Shown in pieces: positions 12,297-23,668 of a DNA stretch of 64,000 nt (its first letter is position 1; each line of letters starts with the position of its first letter). Below the pieces are notes generated by a model. The model worked only from the letters and a program-made list of their open reading frames with translations. It was not told where the DNA came from and made no database searches. Origin of the DNA: Cliona cf. orientalis (taxonomy: Eukaryota > Porifera > Demospongiae > Clionaida > Clionaidae); NCBI GenBank assembly GCA_963930775.1, contig OZ005689.1:31711235-31775234 (forward strand), read 5' to 3'. The translations under genes and the position numbers were made by a program.

Positions 12297-13376
12297 TGGG
12301 TTATGGTTATGGTAATCGTTCAGTGTGCCTGTGTGTCTCTTTTACCAAGCTAGCTGCTACATACCTCGTTTGCAAGTCCAAACTGCGGTGTTACACGATT
12401 CCTTGTGGCGTTCCAAACACATGCATTGTGTAGATTCTGCTGAAAAAACACTTGGTTCGCCTGTTTTGGCGTCATTTGCTGATGGTAAACTTCTTGACTT
12501 TTCCCTAAGCCACACTCAATGTTCTGTTTATACATAAGGTCATGTACCGGTGCTGTATACGGTATGCTCGGAGCGTGGGCAAGGTTGAAAGCCCGGCCCA
12601 CTGAGTGAAGCGTGTATCTTGAGCTTGCAGTTTGCAAAAGCCTTTCTGGCGATGAAGTGTCGTCCTCTACCGTAGATTATATAGTCTATGCCTCTACTTA
12701 CTCGGTTGTCTACCACACCAATTCAACACAAAGGTACTAGCATGTTTCATTGTCAATCATTACCAATTTCACAAAGTACCTGATTACTTTTACCCCTTGC
12801 TGTGCATGCCAGTCAACCCATTCATGTGAACAATAGTACTTAGGCTGAGTGCACTTGTGCTGAGCATTTTGCACCATAGTGGTACTCATTTGATGTCAGC
12901 ACTACAGTGCAGTTTCATAAAACAGCCACCATGGTGGTTATTGCTGTTAGGCATCGATCCTCGAGCAATACTGCTATGCTATGCTAGCTATATCATTGCA
13001 TTGTTGTTGCCTGCTTGTTCAACTAATACCATGTGCATGCAACATGCCGAGGATTTGATGCTCTAGAGAGCTCTAGTTTCATTAGCTTTCTGTGGAGAAT
13101 TTGCACGTTTATTGGGTTTGTTCAGTGTGATCATGTTATAATTATGTGCAATTCCAAAGCACATACATGCATACATATGTATATATGAAGTTTAAGGAAG
13201 TTAAACTAAGTTAACCACGAGCGGAATCGGCGCGCGGTAGACATCTTGGCGACCATTACCTATTTAGGTACACGCATGCGCAGTTGGCCGCAGTTGCCTC
13301 GTGTTACAGGCTGGACGTTCAGTTGTGTGCTGCTGGTTTGCGGATCTTCTTTTAATGTTTATCCATATTCCTCTCC
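12297..13376. other. Gene-free stretch upstream of the DIRS-like element
   Basis: I see no coding exon. The last 150 bp (13220-13376, GC-richer, with CGCATGCGCAG near 13273) probably belong to the leader or terminal region of the downstream retroelement. I could not find a matching repeat at its other end. Confidence 0.35.
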
Positions 13377-14574
13377 GTGATGTCCTCTGACGATGAAGAC
13401 ACAACACTAGCTGGCGCTCCTACCACTTCTGCCCCCGACACACCCGCCACTACTGTGCCCAGCACCACACAAGTCTTGGCCACGCTGACAGCCCGCTTAT
13501 CCGCGATTGAACGTGCCATCCTACCTTCCAGTGGAGCCTCCTCTACCCCTGCCTCTGTCTGTGCAAGGTCAGAACTACCTACGCAATACTGTAGTCACTG
13601 GCTGCCGTACTCGCAGCTTGCAGTATCGTCTATTATGCTGCTTAATTACCACCGCAGCTGCCCAACCATCATATGCCTACCCTCCCCGCCTTTCCCTCCT
13701 TGCTACCGATCCTTAGTACGCTATTCACCTAGCCTACGGCTGCTCTCTCACCTAATACCCACTACTGTATATGTACTCGCCCGTAATCTACCCGCTGCCC
13801 TTTAGCAACCTTATTTCTCGCTGCTGCCGCCCAAACGCACCCCCCCCCTAGAAAGCCTCTACACCTTCATTTCAGCCAGCAAGCCGATGCTACTACTTTA
13901 CTGCTTTCCCAGTTGATCCCACTATCACTTCATTTCCATCTAGGTTCGCCCATAGTCTCCCTGATCTCCCGCCCATCTGCCTCCGTCATCTCAGCCCTGG
14001 CGCTCCCTGCATTCAGCGCATCCCTTGCGGGCCCCCAACTCAATTTGCCACAGTCTAGCAGCTCTACTGCCGCTACCACAGTTACCACGTCAGCAACCAT
14101 CATGCCCATCCCGTCCACATCCTACAGCTCTGCTGCCCCGCAGCTGCCGCCATACATCTCAAATAAGATACCCAGCCTCCCCAAGAAACTCACTGATTCC
14201 ATCCTTGCTTGGGAGTATATTGATCTATCTGATTTACTCCCCGAGCAACTTCGCATCAACACTCCTGGTACCTTCACATCAGAAAAAGAAGTGGTTGTGG
14301 TCCCCGAGTCTTCGTGGGACACACGGCGCAGGAAAAAACGTCAAATATTTGACATCGCCACATGGGTCGAGGTGTTTTCCACCTATACCTTAGTCTTGTC
14401 CTCTCGCTTTCCAGAATCCCTCCCCAATCTCATGTCGTACCAGCTCACTATAGTTAAGCTTAGCAAGCGCTTTCGTTACCCATCCTGGCTCTATTACGAT
14501 GTCGAATACCGCAAGTGGGCATCAGCAAATCACATCCGGGACTGGTCGCAAACCAACTCGGAACTCTTTGCTTT
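13377..14574 (+). pseudogene. DIRS gag-like protein, part 1
   Basis: An initial frame from 13377 (MSSDDEDTTLAG..., low-complexity Ser/Thr/Pro) shifts before 13913. A second frame then carries the conserved gag block IPSLPKKLTDSILAWEYIDLSDLLPEQ-type sequence, with WVEVFSTYTLVL and WLYYDVEYRKWA. The equivalent block in the second element reads LIPQKLVAKILKWEFIS. It stops at LFAF where the MITE is inserted, and resumes at 15214. Confidence 0.75.
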
Positions 14575-15205
14575 CTCAGGTAATCTGAGGACTGGGTACG
14601 CGCGCGCCACTGCAGGGGTCACGTGCGCACAATATACTTCAATACGTTTAGTCACATGATCACGATCATGGCCATATAGTAGCTGTACAAAGGCAGAGGT
14701 TGGCTGAGGCGGCGATGAAGACGCTTAGCTATAAAGATATCTCCGTTGTACGAAGCGAGTAACGACGATTTTAAGCCATACTGTCCTGGGGCAGGAAGAA
14801 CTGTTGAACGAGAGGGAGATATTCAGGTAAATAACCCTCGTGTGACCTTAGATTTATCACACTTTGGGGCATTCCTGCTCAGTACGATCACATCAACTTG
14901 CCCCAGTGATATTTATTAGTTAGGTATATAAACTTTATTTAAGGCCTAGAGACAGTCGTCCAGATTGGTCTTCACCGCCGCCTTTTGCGATCTTGTCTTC
15001 GAAATAGCCTTTACGCATGATGTCACCAGGAGGAAGCTAATTAATGGGCGTGGCCATTAATTAGTTTGCGGTTAGAGAAATGGTTGGTCTATCTTATGGT
15101 GCAACTTCCTTGTTCACAACATGTATTGTTCTGGAGATATGGTGGCTAAAGTTACAGCTAAAATCATGCTCTGAAACGGGTGTCCCAGTCCTTAGACCGC
15201 CTGAG
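14575..15205. mobile_element. Non-autonomous DNA transposon with 8-bp duplication in gag
   Basis: The ends are CTCAGGTAATCTGAGGACTGGG and, inverted, CTCAGGCGGTCTAAGGACTGGG. Flanking octamers TTTGCTTT (14567-14574) and TTAGCTTT (15206-15213) differ at one base and look like an 8-bp target-site duplication. An 8-bp duplication suggests hAT or a similar superfamily. Excising the element plus one octamer rejoins the gag frame through LFAFTGQAVS, which independently supports the boundaries. No transposase is seen inside. Confidence 0.85.
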
Positions 15206-15213
15206 TTAGCTTT

Positions 15214-15535
15214 CACTGGCCAAGCCGTAAGCCTATCTTGGTGTCCTATCTGCCAGGTTGAGGGAGACCATACCTATGACTGCCCTCGCTATGTGGCTAC
15301 CCAAGCAGCTACAACCTCACGACCCTTGGACCAGCAAGCACCCCGAAGGCAACTTCCAAGCCTCATAGACCCTCCCCCGGCGAAACGACCTCCCCCAGCC
15401 CACTGCATCCTGTACAACAAAAATGCTGGCGCTTGCCCATATGGCAGTACATGCAGGTTCCAGCACATTTGCTCTCATTGCTTCAACCCACACCCTGTCA
15501 CCAGCTGCACTAACAAAGCAATTCGCTGTGCATGA
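15214..15535 (+). pseudogene. DIRS gag-like protein, part 2 with zinc knuckles
   Basis: Continues the gag frame with CPICQVEGDHTYDC (CxxC...H...C), then a CCCH-like CPYGSTCRFQHICSHC segment, and a stop at 15533. The second DIRS-type element has the corresponding CPRCMAPDHGKSEC and CIHCGQDHRMVDC. Nucleic-acid binding is the expected role. Confidence 0.8.
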
Positions 15536-15728
15536 ATGCATCCCAGGCAAGGAGCCCCTCAGTGACCATTGATCTTAAATCCTTGAGTTTCTGCGCTGCT
15601 GTTAATAATCTCAACTCATATGCCCATTATCACTTGCTGCATTCCAGCTACCTTGTATTTATCATCATGATTATGATTATTATTGTGATCATTATTACCG
15701 CAATCTCATAAGAAAATATAATATTATC

Positions 15729-15766
<38 letters not shown>

Positions 15767-16428
15767 TAATAATAATTATATATATACAACGAAAAATATT
15801 TTTCAGACGGTCATTTTTCTTATATAGTCCGTGTCATTACATGAGGGCATGGATACGCGTCTTGGATGCGCCCGGTTACTATGAACGCGCGGCGCGGGCG
15901 GAGAGAAAGTCCGCACTACAAGGCTCAGGATTGGTCAGAACTGTAGGGCCGTGTGCACAAAGAAGAGTGGCCTTAATGCCTCGGGCCATAGCTACAGCTA
16001 GAGACGCATTTCAGTGTCGAATGATCGGCGCGAAAGCGCCGCGCGTTTCGAAAGCCTGCTAAGCAGGCGCTGGTGCTAGCCACCGAGCCTCGAGCGAAGC
16101 GAGAGGCGAGGTCTGTTATTAGTTATACCTGTCAGTAGTCCGGTAGCAACGTTTGAGTAGAGCGAGAACATCGCCATTGCACACAAAGTTGGAACCGCTG
16201 GTTGCTATGAGGGGTGTGGCCTCTGCAACCGCTTCCATCTGCGCATGCGCACGGTACCAATGGGCAATCCTATCCAGGCAGGATACTGTTTATGCATGAA
16301 CTATGTCTCTATGTTTTGTGAGCATATCCTGTTAATAGATGATTATACATGCTAGCCACATTATCCCATGATTGTGACATTAAACATACTTGTGTATACA
16401 TGTAATTAATTTTGTGACTTTGATGCAG
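15536..16428. other. Foreign spacer between gag and RT, with AAT microsatellite
   Basis: It holds an (AAT/ATA)n run at about 15725-15782. A GC-rich patch at 15840-16110 includes inverted CGAGCCTCGAGCGAAGCGAG. In the second element the gag-RT gap is only about 170 bp, so most of this is probably not native to the retroelement. Confidence 0.5.
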
Positions 16429-16860
16429 ATACAAGTGATTGATGATGTTGATCGGAATATCTTCAGGTCTACTCACTGGGCTGAAGATCTAGTCAACCTT
16501 GGACTCTCCATTAAAAATGTAAATTTCACTGCGTATAATATAGCCAATACATTATGGTTGGGAAGGGGGGATGAAGCGCTGTAAACAGAGACTGTGTATG
16601 TTTTGGATGGAATATTACAGATCACTATTCACGATGTGCCATCAGGGCCGGGGGAAGAGACAATCTACAACTACAACCAGCTTCCTCCCCGAGGTGGGTG
16701 GAACTCCAACACTCTACTCAGCCACTTCTCCCACGCCAACTGGAGTCAATTTTGCCTCTCCTATCTCTTCACCTCGGAAAGGTTCTCTGACGGACGATTG
16801 GGCGTGGCTTACATCGCCAGCCTCACCCTTGGACTCACTGGTGGCATCTGTTCTGAGAGT
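16429..16860 (+). pseudogene. Two exons of an ADAM10-like metalloprotease
   Basis: After a TTGATGCAG acceptor the first exon reads IQVIDDVDRNIFRSTHW and ends around 16585. A second block (acceptor near 16617) reads through NWSQFCLSYLFTSERFSDG, LGVAYIAS and TGGICSES, and ends at a good donor (GAGAGTAAGG). This matches the early part of the reprolysin (M12B) domain of ADAM10/Kuzbanian, where an NW-x-x-[YF]CL-x-Y-[VL]FT...GxLG-x-A-[WY]...GGIC signature precedes the zinc site. Upstream prodomain exons and the HExxHxxGxxH exon are not in the window. Splice sites are retained, so this is a genomic fragment, not a retrocopy. It lies inside the span of the DIRS-like element. Confidence 0.7.
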
Positions 16861-17108
16861 AAGGCAATCGCTACATATACCAGCTAGCACTCATAAACTG
16901 CAGTAGGTAGCAATTGCATTTTGGTTGATCCTTGTAAATGTAATAATAATAATGAATCTCCTTGTCTTAACAACCCTCATGAGCGCCCCCAAGCATGCAT
17001 GGTAGGGATCATACGCTGCCACTATTGGTACCAGCACCTACGCAGCTGTAATACACACCATGCACTGTATAACTAGCTGGCAAGCCCATTTTATATTAAT
17101 ACTCACTA

Positions 17109-18990
17109 ATACTCAGCCCTAATCCTCCACAGGCCCCCCAACTACTGCCGCCCCGCCCTGGTACACAGCCGACCTCACTGCCCTGGCTGCATGCGTCAAT
17201 CCTCAGCCACCACCACTGCCACAGAAGCTGATGTTCATCTCCACCCCATTAAACCACCAGGCATGGCAACTGGGCTTAAACGACCACCCTGACCAGGTCT
17301 TTGCCTCTTATCTGCTCGATGGTATAGCCAACGGGTTTCGTATTGGGTTTGCTCACGAGTCACATCTTTGTACCCCAGCCAAAACCAACCATCCATCCGC
17401 TATCGATCACCCTACAGTTATCTCTGAAGGTCTGCAAGCCGAAGTAGACAAAGGCAGACTGATTGGGCCCTTAAACCCAGGTGACTTCCCCTATGCCCAG
17501 GTCAGTAGCTTAGGAGCCGTGGAGAAGAAACACTCCACCAAGTGGAGACTGATCCTTGACCTCTCCCATCCAGCCGGCTGTAGCGTCAATGATGGCATTG
17601 CAAACCCCCCGTGCTCACGTAAGTACAGCCGTGTTAGCGATGTGATTGAGCAGATTCTTCGAATGGGTAAAGGTTGTTACTTAGCGAAAATTGACATTGA
17701 TAGTGCATTCCGCAATATTCCCGTTCACCCGCACGACCGCCACTTACTAGGCATGATTTGGAACGAGGCCCTCTACATCGATACGGTCCTCCCATTCGGG
17801 CTAAGATCCGCCCCCAAGATTTTCAATGCCATTGCAGCCTGCCTTCAGTGGATTGCAATCGATATCGGGGTAACCTACCTGGACCATTTTCTGGACGACT
17901 TTATCACGGGTGCTGCTTCAGAGGTCAACTGCGTTCGCAATCTCCATCTGTTAGAGACTACCTGCTCAACTTTAAATCTCCCCCTGGCACGTCATAAAAA
18001 AAGAGGGTCCATCAACATGCCTCACGTACCTTGGGATCGAACTAGACACCGTTGCTATGGAAATGCGCTTGCCAGCTCAGAAGCTTCACCGCCTCAAACA
18101 AACCATACACAAGTGGGCGCCCATGAAATTCTGCAAACGAAAGCAGCTCGAGTCACTCATTGGTCTACTGCATGATTCTAGCATAGTGGTTCGACCCGGC
18201 CGTACCTTTATTCGACAACTGATTGATGCACTGAAATCTTCCAACCATCGACGCCGAAATGTCTTTATCCGCCTCAACAAACAGGCCAGGTCAGATATTA
18301 TGTGGTGGCATTGCTTCATTGAGCAGTGAAATGGTCTGTCCATCATGATAGACAACAAGAAATCCCACCCTGATATTTCACTCACGTCAGATGCTTCAGG
18401 GAATTGGGGGTGTGGCGCTTTCTTTGACTCATTCTGGTTCCAGTTTATGTGGCCACAGATCCTCCGAGACCTACATATAACAATTAAAGAGCTTCTGCCC
18501 ATAGTCATGGCGGCTGCTATCTGGGGTGACCAATGGCAAAACAAATCTGTCCAATGCCGCTGCGACAATCTTGCAGCTGTTCATATAATCAACTCGGGAA
18601 CCAGCTCTGATGCCCATGCAATGGCCCTCCTTCGCTGCCTACATTTCATAACTGCAAAATTCAATATCATACTCTCTGCAGTTCATTTACCGGGTGTGGA
18701 TAACGAACTTGCGGACGCATTGTCTAGAAACAATCTTGCATATTTCCTTTCCCATAACCCACAGGCATCTCCCCTTCCATCCCTAATCCCAACACCTCTG
18801 GTGGATCTCCTAGCAGCAACCAACCTGGACTGGACATCTCCGTCCTGGAACAGTACGTTCAGCAGTATTTTCAAGCAGGACTGTCAAAGAGCACCCAGCG
18901 TTCTTACCTCGCAGCCCACCGCAGATACACCACTTTTTGTGAGCAGTCAGGGAACCGCAGATATCCCTCTACGCAAGACGTCCTGTGCCA
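17109..18990 (+). pseudogene. DIRS reverse transcriptase and RNase H
   Basis: The frame opens after CCTCCACAG at 17109. RT blocks: SSLGAVEKKHSTKWRLILDL, GCYLAKIDIDSAFRNIPVHP, VLPFGLRSAPKIFNA, and the catalytic FLDDF at about 17889. A run of seven A at about 17996 shifts the frame; the thumb continues LPAQKLHRLKQ, WAPMKFCKRKQ, RPGRTFIRQLI. An in-frame TGA at 18328 replaces an expected tryptophan codon. RNase H follows with SDASGNWGCGAF (first Asp), KELLP (Glu), CDNLAAV (Asp) and ELADALSRN (final Asp). The full catalytic set is visible, but one frameshift and one stop make it non-functional as it stands. Confidence 0.88.
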
Positions 18991-19830
18991 GTTCGTCAGT
19001 GTGCTAGGCCATGAAGGCCTCAAGCACCAGACTATTAAATGCTACCTGTCAGGTATCCGCTTCAATAATATTGCCCAATCATTCCCGGATCCCTTTATAA
19101 AAGACATGCCTCGTCTGCACTACGTTCTGCGGGGTATTAAGTCCGAAGAGGCCAAGCACCAGGCCCCCACTAAACAGCGTCTCCCTGTCACGCCTGTAAT
19201 TCTTCTCAAGGTATACTCTGTACTGCAGGACGACCCTTCTAACTTCGATAACCTTATGATATGGGCAGCCTCACTGGTATGTTTCTTCGGCTTCCTTCGT
19301 TCAGGAGAAATCACTATCCCATCTGTATCCGCCTATGATGCCTCTACTCACCTAAGTCCATCAGACATATCTGCCGATGTTCCCTCACAACCTACTGTTG
19401 TCCAACTAAGGTTAAAACAGTCCAAGACTGACCCTTTCCGACAGGGCGTCAATATTTACTTGGGTGCAACCAACAGCACACTCTGCCCAGTTACAGCACT
19501 GCTGAATTTCCTAGCAATTAGAGGACAAGCAGATGGCCCCCTTTTTCATTTCCAAGATCTAACACCCCTGACCAAGCAAAGATTCACAAGCAAATTTAGA
19601 AGCCTTCTGCAAAGGGTTGGAATAGACAGTTCGCAATACTCGGGCCACAGCTTTCGTATAGGTGCTGCTTCAACAGCGGCTGCAAACGGAGTAGAAGACT
19701 CCCTCATCCAAACATTCGGCCGCTGGAAATCCTCTGCATACCTTATTTACGTTCGCATTCCCCCCAGCAACCTTGCAGCTATTTCTAGACAATTATGTCA
19801 TAATCAACTTACCATGTGCACCCCATTAAA
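18800..19830 (+). CDS. DIRS tyrosine recombinase
   Basis: The frame overlaps the end of the RNase H frame by about 190 bp and reads SKSTQRSYLAAHRRY (N-terminal SAM-like region), then the catalytic domain. Catalytic signatures are Arg in FGFLRSGEITI, Lys in LKQSKTD, His-x-x-Arg in GHSFRIGAAS, and a nucleophilic Tyr in YLIYVRIP. All expected residues of the R-K-HxxR-Y set are present and the frame is open to about 19990. The natural end may be shortly after the Tyr helix, with the last 60 residues being read-through. Its role is integrating the circular cDNA of the element. The start is uncertain because of the overlap. Confidence 0.85.
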
Positions 19831-20370
19831 TTTTGCTTTCTATTGGCACACCAAATTCATATGCAGCTCATACACTACCGTAAATACATGTGTGTCATAC
19901 TGTACATGCAATATAATCCTTGGTGGTGAGATTTCGTCCAATGGCTGTGTCGGGAGGACAGGCCTCCCTAATCACCCCCAAGTATTATAGGAGCATTAGG
20001 TACATTAATCTCAAGCTTGCTAGGCCAATTCCCATTCCAGCATTAATTAGCTGGCCCTTATCATTTCATGCAGCATGTAGTTGCCCGCTGTCCTTCCCGG
20101 CACGGCCAGGTTCACCCTCCAAGGACAGTTGTGGCATGGGAGTTGGGTATTGGATAGGTTTGCTACAGCCAGTTCACTAGTTGGCACCTAATGGCTAGAT
20201 GAGAGGTTATACATACATATACATGTAAATAGGCCAGGTGTCAACATTTTGTGGGTGAATTGTATTAAATGCTGTACTCATATCTCTTAATAGGTGGGGG
20301 ATGCCGAGCACGTGTGATAATGAAGCTGAAATCCAGGTTTCTATCTCCAAGTGCTGCAAAAAGATCATAT
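19831..20370. other. 3' flank of the DIRS-like element
   Basis: No exon. I looked for split direct or inverted repeats matching the upstream flank and found none. Short repeats such as TACATACATATACATG near 20209 are simple sequence. Confidence 0.3.
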
Positions 20371-20970
20371 GTGACTGTGAGAAAACCCGGAATATGGGAT
20401 TTTTTGTGAAAGCTGAGTTTTATGTATGGTTGATAAGCTCAACCATAGAGCTAACCCGCGTTCAAGTTTCAGACCGACTGCGCTTCGTGAAGATACAGCG
20501 CTTTGTTTGCGATTGCGCCACACCCCCAATAATCGAGAAATTACAGTCTAAAGGTGTTGCTATGCACGCGTATGGCGTTTCCGCATACTACGCGTGACCC
20601 GGAAATAAATTAAATGGACCCGGGCGGAGCCGTTCGAAATGAACGGAAAGATCGAGAAAGAGATAAATTTCGTTGTTGACGACGACAGCCGATTGTTCTT
20701 AGATGCCTAAGAAGCTAAAAAGGTGAGCAAACGTACAGTAGTCCGATGAATCTAGCTGTATGTAGGTAGAGAAATGTAATTAGTGCCCATAGCAACGGGC
20801 TCCATGTACGGTAGCTGTACAGACCAGGTAGGTCAAAATGAAGGTTTAGTAAAAAGGTTCTTTGGCATGAATATGACAAAAACTCAACTTTGACATTTTT
20901 GACTTGAGATGCAAAAAATGCACGAATAGCATGCGGATCCCATATGCCGGGTTTTGTCAGATATGGTCAC
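20371..20970 (+). repeat. MITE family A, complete copy with ATAT duplication
   Basis: Begins GTGACTGTGAGAAAACCCGG and ends CCGGGTTTTGTCAGATATGGTCAC (inverted ends). It is flanked by ATAT on both sides (20367-20370 and 20971-20974). Length is 600 bp. The interior has the common core (CGCCACACCCCCAATAATC). Confidence 0.85.
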
Positions 20971-20999
20971 ATATGACCTCCCCCATGATGAAAATGATT

Positions 21000-21805
21000 C
21001 CTGGAGTGATGGTTACTCTCCACAACCGATCCAAAAAATTGAACTCTTAGTTCTGGCAGTTCGCTGGAAATAGTGAAGGAAGATCCACTGGCAGAACGTA
21101 TTGCCGAACTTTCACATGATGATCAACTTCAACTGATGAGTCAGTGGCTGACTAATCATGCATCAGAGGTCTACGGACTCTCCATACCCTCTGACTTCAT
21201 TCTTACACTAGCTGCAATGAAACACCTTCAGGATGCTCGTCGGATCAATGTCATTTATGATCTGGTTAAAGGATTTGGCACAAAACATCCAGATGGGAGT
21301 GATTCATATTTGTGATAGGCTCTGCGAAAAGGGCCCTTATCGCGCAAAATGCGGTTTTTTGCCATTCTTTAAGCGGCCACCATCTAAAGGCCATAAAAGC
21401 TCCAGGCTTCTGACTTGTTCTATAGGCAATATAGGCCTTCTAATTCAAGATTAGAAGCTAGTCCCAAACGGTGAGCTGCCAAAGTGCCGCATAAAATGGC
21501 GATTTTTGAATGCAATCAATGAATCCGCTCGCTCCGCCCATGCCGGAAATGGGCGGGGCTCGGAATTCCTTGCGCGTATAGCAGGATGATGCAAGGATTA
21601 TCATACCAATGTTCAAGTCTATAGCTACTATACTTGCTAAGTTATAAGCATTTTTAATGGATATTCGGAAAATGCGCGATAAGGGCCCTTTTCGCAGAGC
21701 CTGTCAAATTTTTCCGACAAAGCGGATGCCTATGGGCCTACTGCAGTTTATGGCACAATTTTTTGTTGCCAAACCTGGTTACAATGTATGTTACTATATA
21801 CCACA
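21000..21805 (+). pseudogene. Unknown sponge-type protein interrupted by a MITE
   Basis: The left half reads DPLAERIAELSHDDQLQLMS, then FILTLAAMKHLQDARR and GFGTKHPDGSDS (to about 21308). After the MITE the frame FPTKRMPMGLLQFMAQFF (about 21712-21765) looks like its direct continuation and runs to a stop near 21810. I do not recognise the family, but the pairing of the two halves across the insertion is convincing. Confidence 0.5.
21317..21702. repeat. 386-bp MITE with long perfect inverted repeats
   Basis: The ends are AGGCTCTGCGAAAAGGGCCC continuing TTATCGCGCA, matched without mismatch over at least 30 bp at the right end (TGCGCGATAAGGGCCCTTTT, then CGCAGAGCCT). No clear target duplication is visible. 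It splits the coding region around it. Confidence 0.9.
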
Positions 21806-22087
21806 TACCGTATAGCAGGAAACTTTCAAGGGAGAAAATCTTCACAAATTTCGTGATTTTACAGCTACCTGCGAAAGTTTCATCCATGAAGTTTTAGGCA
21901 TGCCATACCCATCTATGCAATCAGTTTAACATTCCGCGAAATGCTCCCTTCCTACAGCGGTTTTCGATGACCTTGCAACGTACCTTCAAAAAGTGGATGC
22001 GTTTGTTCTGACCAATCAGATCGCGTTAACGTGGCAGTCATACACTCAGCACGTGATCTGACCGCAGCTTAGTGCAGGGAAGGCGCC

Positions 22088-23157
22088 ATGCTTGGCTCAC
22101 TGAGCCAGCTGTCTAATGTCATCATGCAGCAAGCTCCCAACAATATTGGTGACGTTTTGAAACAATTACAGGGATTCCTTGCTAGACAACCTCCTGGCGT
22201 TGGTGGGCCTTTGGTGACGATCGGAGGGCCTGCGGTACTGGCTCAGGGTGGCAACACCAACACCATCAGCAGTGCAAGTGTGACTACTAATACAAGGCCT
22301 CAGAGTTCGGCTTCACGCAAAACATCACTACAGCCCTCTTACAGCTACAAGGTAAAGATTATTAATCCTACCAGAAAGAGTGATGTAATAGTGCGTCACC
22401 TAAATGATTGTTCAATGAAATTTGACTCCGTAACATCACTGCGAGTGAAGCTCATCGAATCTTTTAGAGAGAGTGTACCAAACACCATTGATTTTAATGT
22501 TGGATATTTTGAAGGCAGTCAGCAGGCAAAAGTGTGGCTGGTAGTACCAGATGACTAAAGACAATGTACCAAAAGTACCCTCAAGGTGGTGCCATTAATT
22601 TGTGGTGTGATGCAAGATGTGATGAAACGGAGGTTGAAAATGTTCGCAAGCGAAAGAGGGACTCAGAAGCGAGCAAAAAGCAGAACATAGAAGAGAATGA
22701 AAAAGAGGTTGAAGAAGCTTATAAGAAGCTTTTATCCAAGCATGGGTCAAAGTGGGATACTCCCCGGCTCCGCCTCTGGGCAAGATGCATTTGCTCTGAC
22801 CAGCACAAGGATTTTGAGGAACCACCTCCTCTTCCAGCTTTTAAGGATCCCGAACCAAAGAAGCGTAAGGAATCTCTAAGTGATGCTTTAGCTGGGGCTG
22901 CTGTTGCTTTCGCTACTGCAATGTCTGGCAGCAAGGATCAGTCACATTTTACCCAACCTGATCGTGATCATGATGCTGGCAGTCCTTTCGGCAACCCTGT
23001 ACCAGCTGTGTCTCCTGCTAAGGCTGTTGACTTGAGAATGAAAAATTATCAACAGTTACGCTTTCTACAGCAACTATTTGAGGATGGTATCCTTGATGAG
23101 AAAGAGTATACTGAACAAAAGGGAAATATTCTGGATTTTCTTCGCAAATTAAAATGA
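22088..23157 (+). pseudogene. PB1-like / SHOCT-like accessory protein, one frameshift
   Basis: A first frame from ATG 22088 to 22557 has a Gly/Asn-rich head and then YSYKVKIINPTRKSDVIVRH...GYFEGSQQAKVWLVV, which resembles a ubiquitin- or PB1-like fold. A second frame continues at once (MYQKYPQGGAINLWCD) with a charged coiled coil, a WDTPRLRLWARCI block, a KKRK stretch and a C-terminal QLRFLQQLFEDGILDEKEYTE segment like a SHOCT helix pair, ending at 23157. One single-base shift at about 22556 separates the two. The combination recurs in my recollection of sponge and cnidarian gene sets near transposon genes. Function unknown. Confidence 0.5.
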
Positions 23158-23668
23158 CTGCATACTACTAATAATAAAAATTTAATGACATTATGGCATG
23201 CATACCTAGCAACAGTTCAAACCATCGTTGTCGATCGAGTCGACGCTGGACATCGATGCATAGTGAGCCGACGCCGTTTTCTGTCCAACTCGAGCTTCTT
23301 CCTTCACATTCAGAACTACAATACTATCGTCTCTGCGTATAAGGCCGGCCATGTCATCGCTGTCTTGATTTCAACTCGAGGTAGTCAGAGTGCAGCTCAG
23401 TTTTTACTACTGCCGACTTGGCAAATCATTCGCTCCACCCATTCAATTAACGCAGTAAGACCTGCCCACTAATCATCTGCATACAGTACTCTGCATAGCA
23501 CTAGAGCTCTGTACTTTATCTCTTTCACTAACAAAAGATGCTGTAACTACCCTAGCGGGCATGATCATGTAAAATTTCATAGCCTCAGAGGTAGGTGTCT
23601 ATCTAGATAGACACCTCCTAGGAGGTGTCTATTTTATTTAGACACCTTCTATAAATCAATCTGATTGG
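23158..23668. other. Gene-free stretch with perfect palindrome
   Basis: It contains GGTGTCTATCTAGATAGACACC (about 23594-23615), a perfect self-complementary 22-mer. Two further half-sites follow, AGGTGTCTATT and TAGACACCTT. They lie just beyond the 3' end of the transposase gene at 23669 and may be remnants of its terminus. Confidence 0.5.

Larger units (their letters stand above)
13377..19830 (+). mobile_element. DIRS-type tyrosine-recombinase retroelement, interrupted
   Basis: The order is gag-like protein with zinc knuckles, reverse transcriptase, RNase H, then tyrosine recombinase. This combination is diagnostic of the DIRS order. The recombinase frame overlaps the end of the RNase H frame, as is common in these elements. 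It is a distant relative of the element at 27.7-40.3 kb; their gag, RT and recombinase segments align by eye. Two foreign segments interrupt it: a MITE at 14575-15205 and a segment with ADAM10-like exons between gag and RT. I could not locate terminal repeats, so the outer limits are those of the coding part only. Confidence 0.85.

Noticed and set aside
13930..14118. Small minus-strand frame in the DIRS gag
   Set aside because: Antisense to conserved gag coding and no support.
15725..15785. Possible CRISPR-like or regular spaced repeat
   Set aside because: It is a simple (AAT)n microsatellite with no spacers, and the window is eukaryotic.
16020..16110. tRNA-like or structured RNA from the GC-rich CGAGCGAAGCGAG patch
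   Set aside because: I could not build a cloverleaf or find B-box/A-box spacing; it is only a short inverted repeat.
18086..18568. Minus-strand open frame of 160 residues over the DIRS RT-RNase H
   Set aside because: It is opposite the thumb and RNase H coding region and has no motif of its own.
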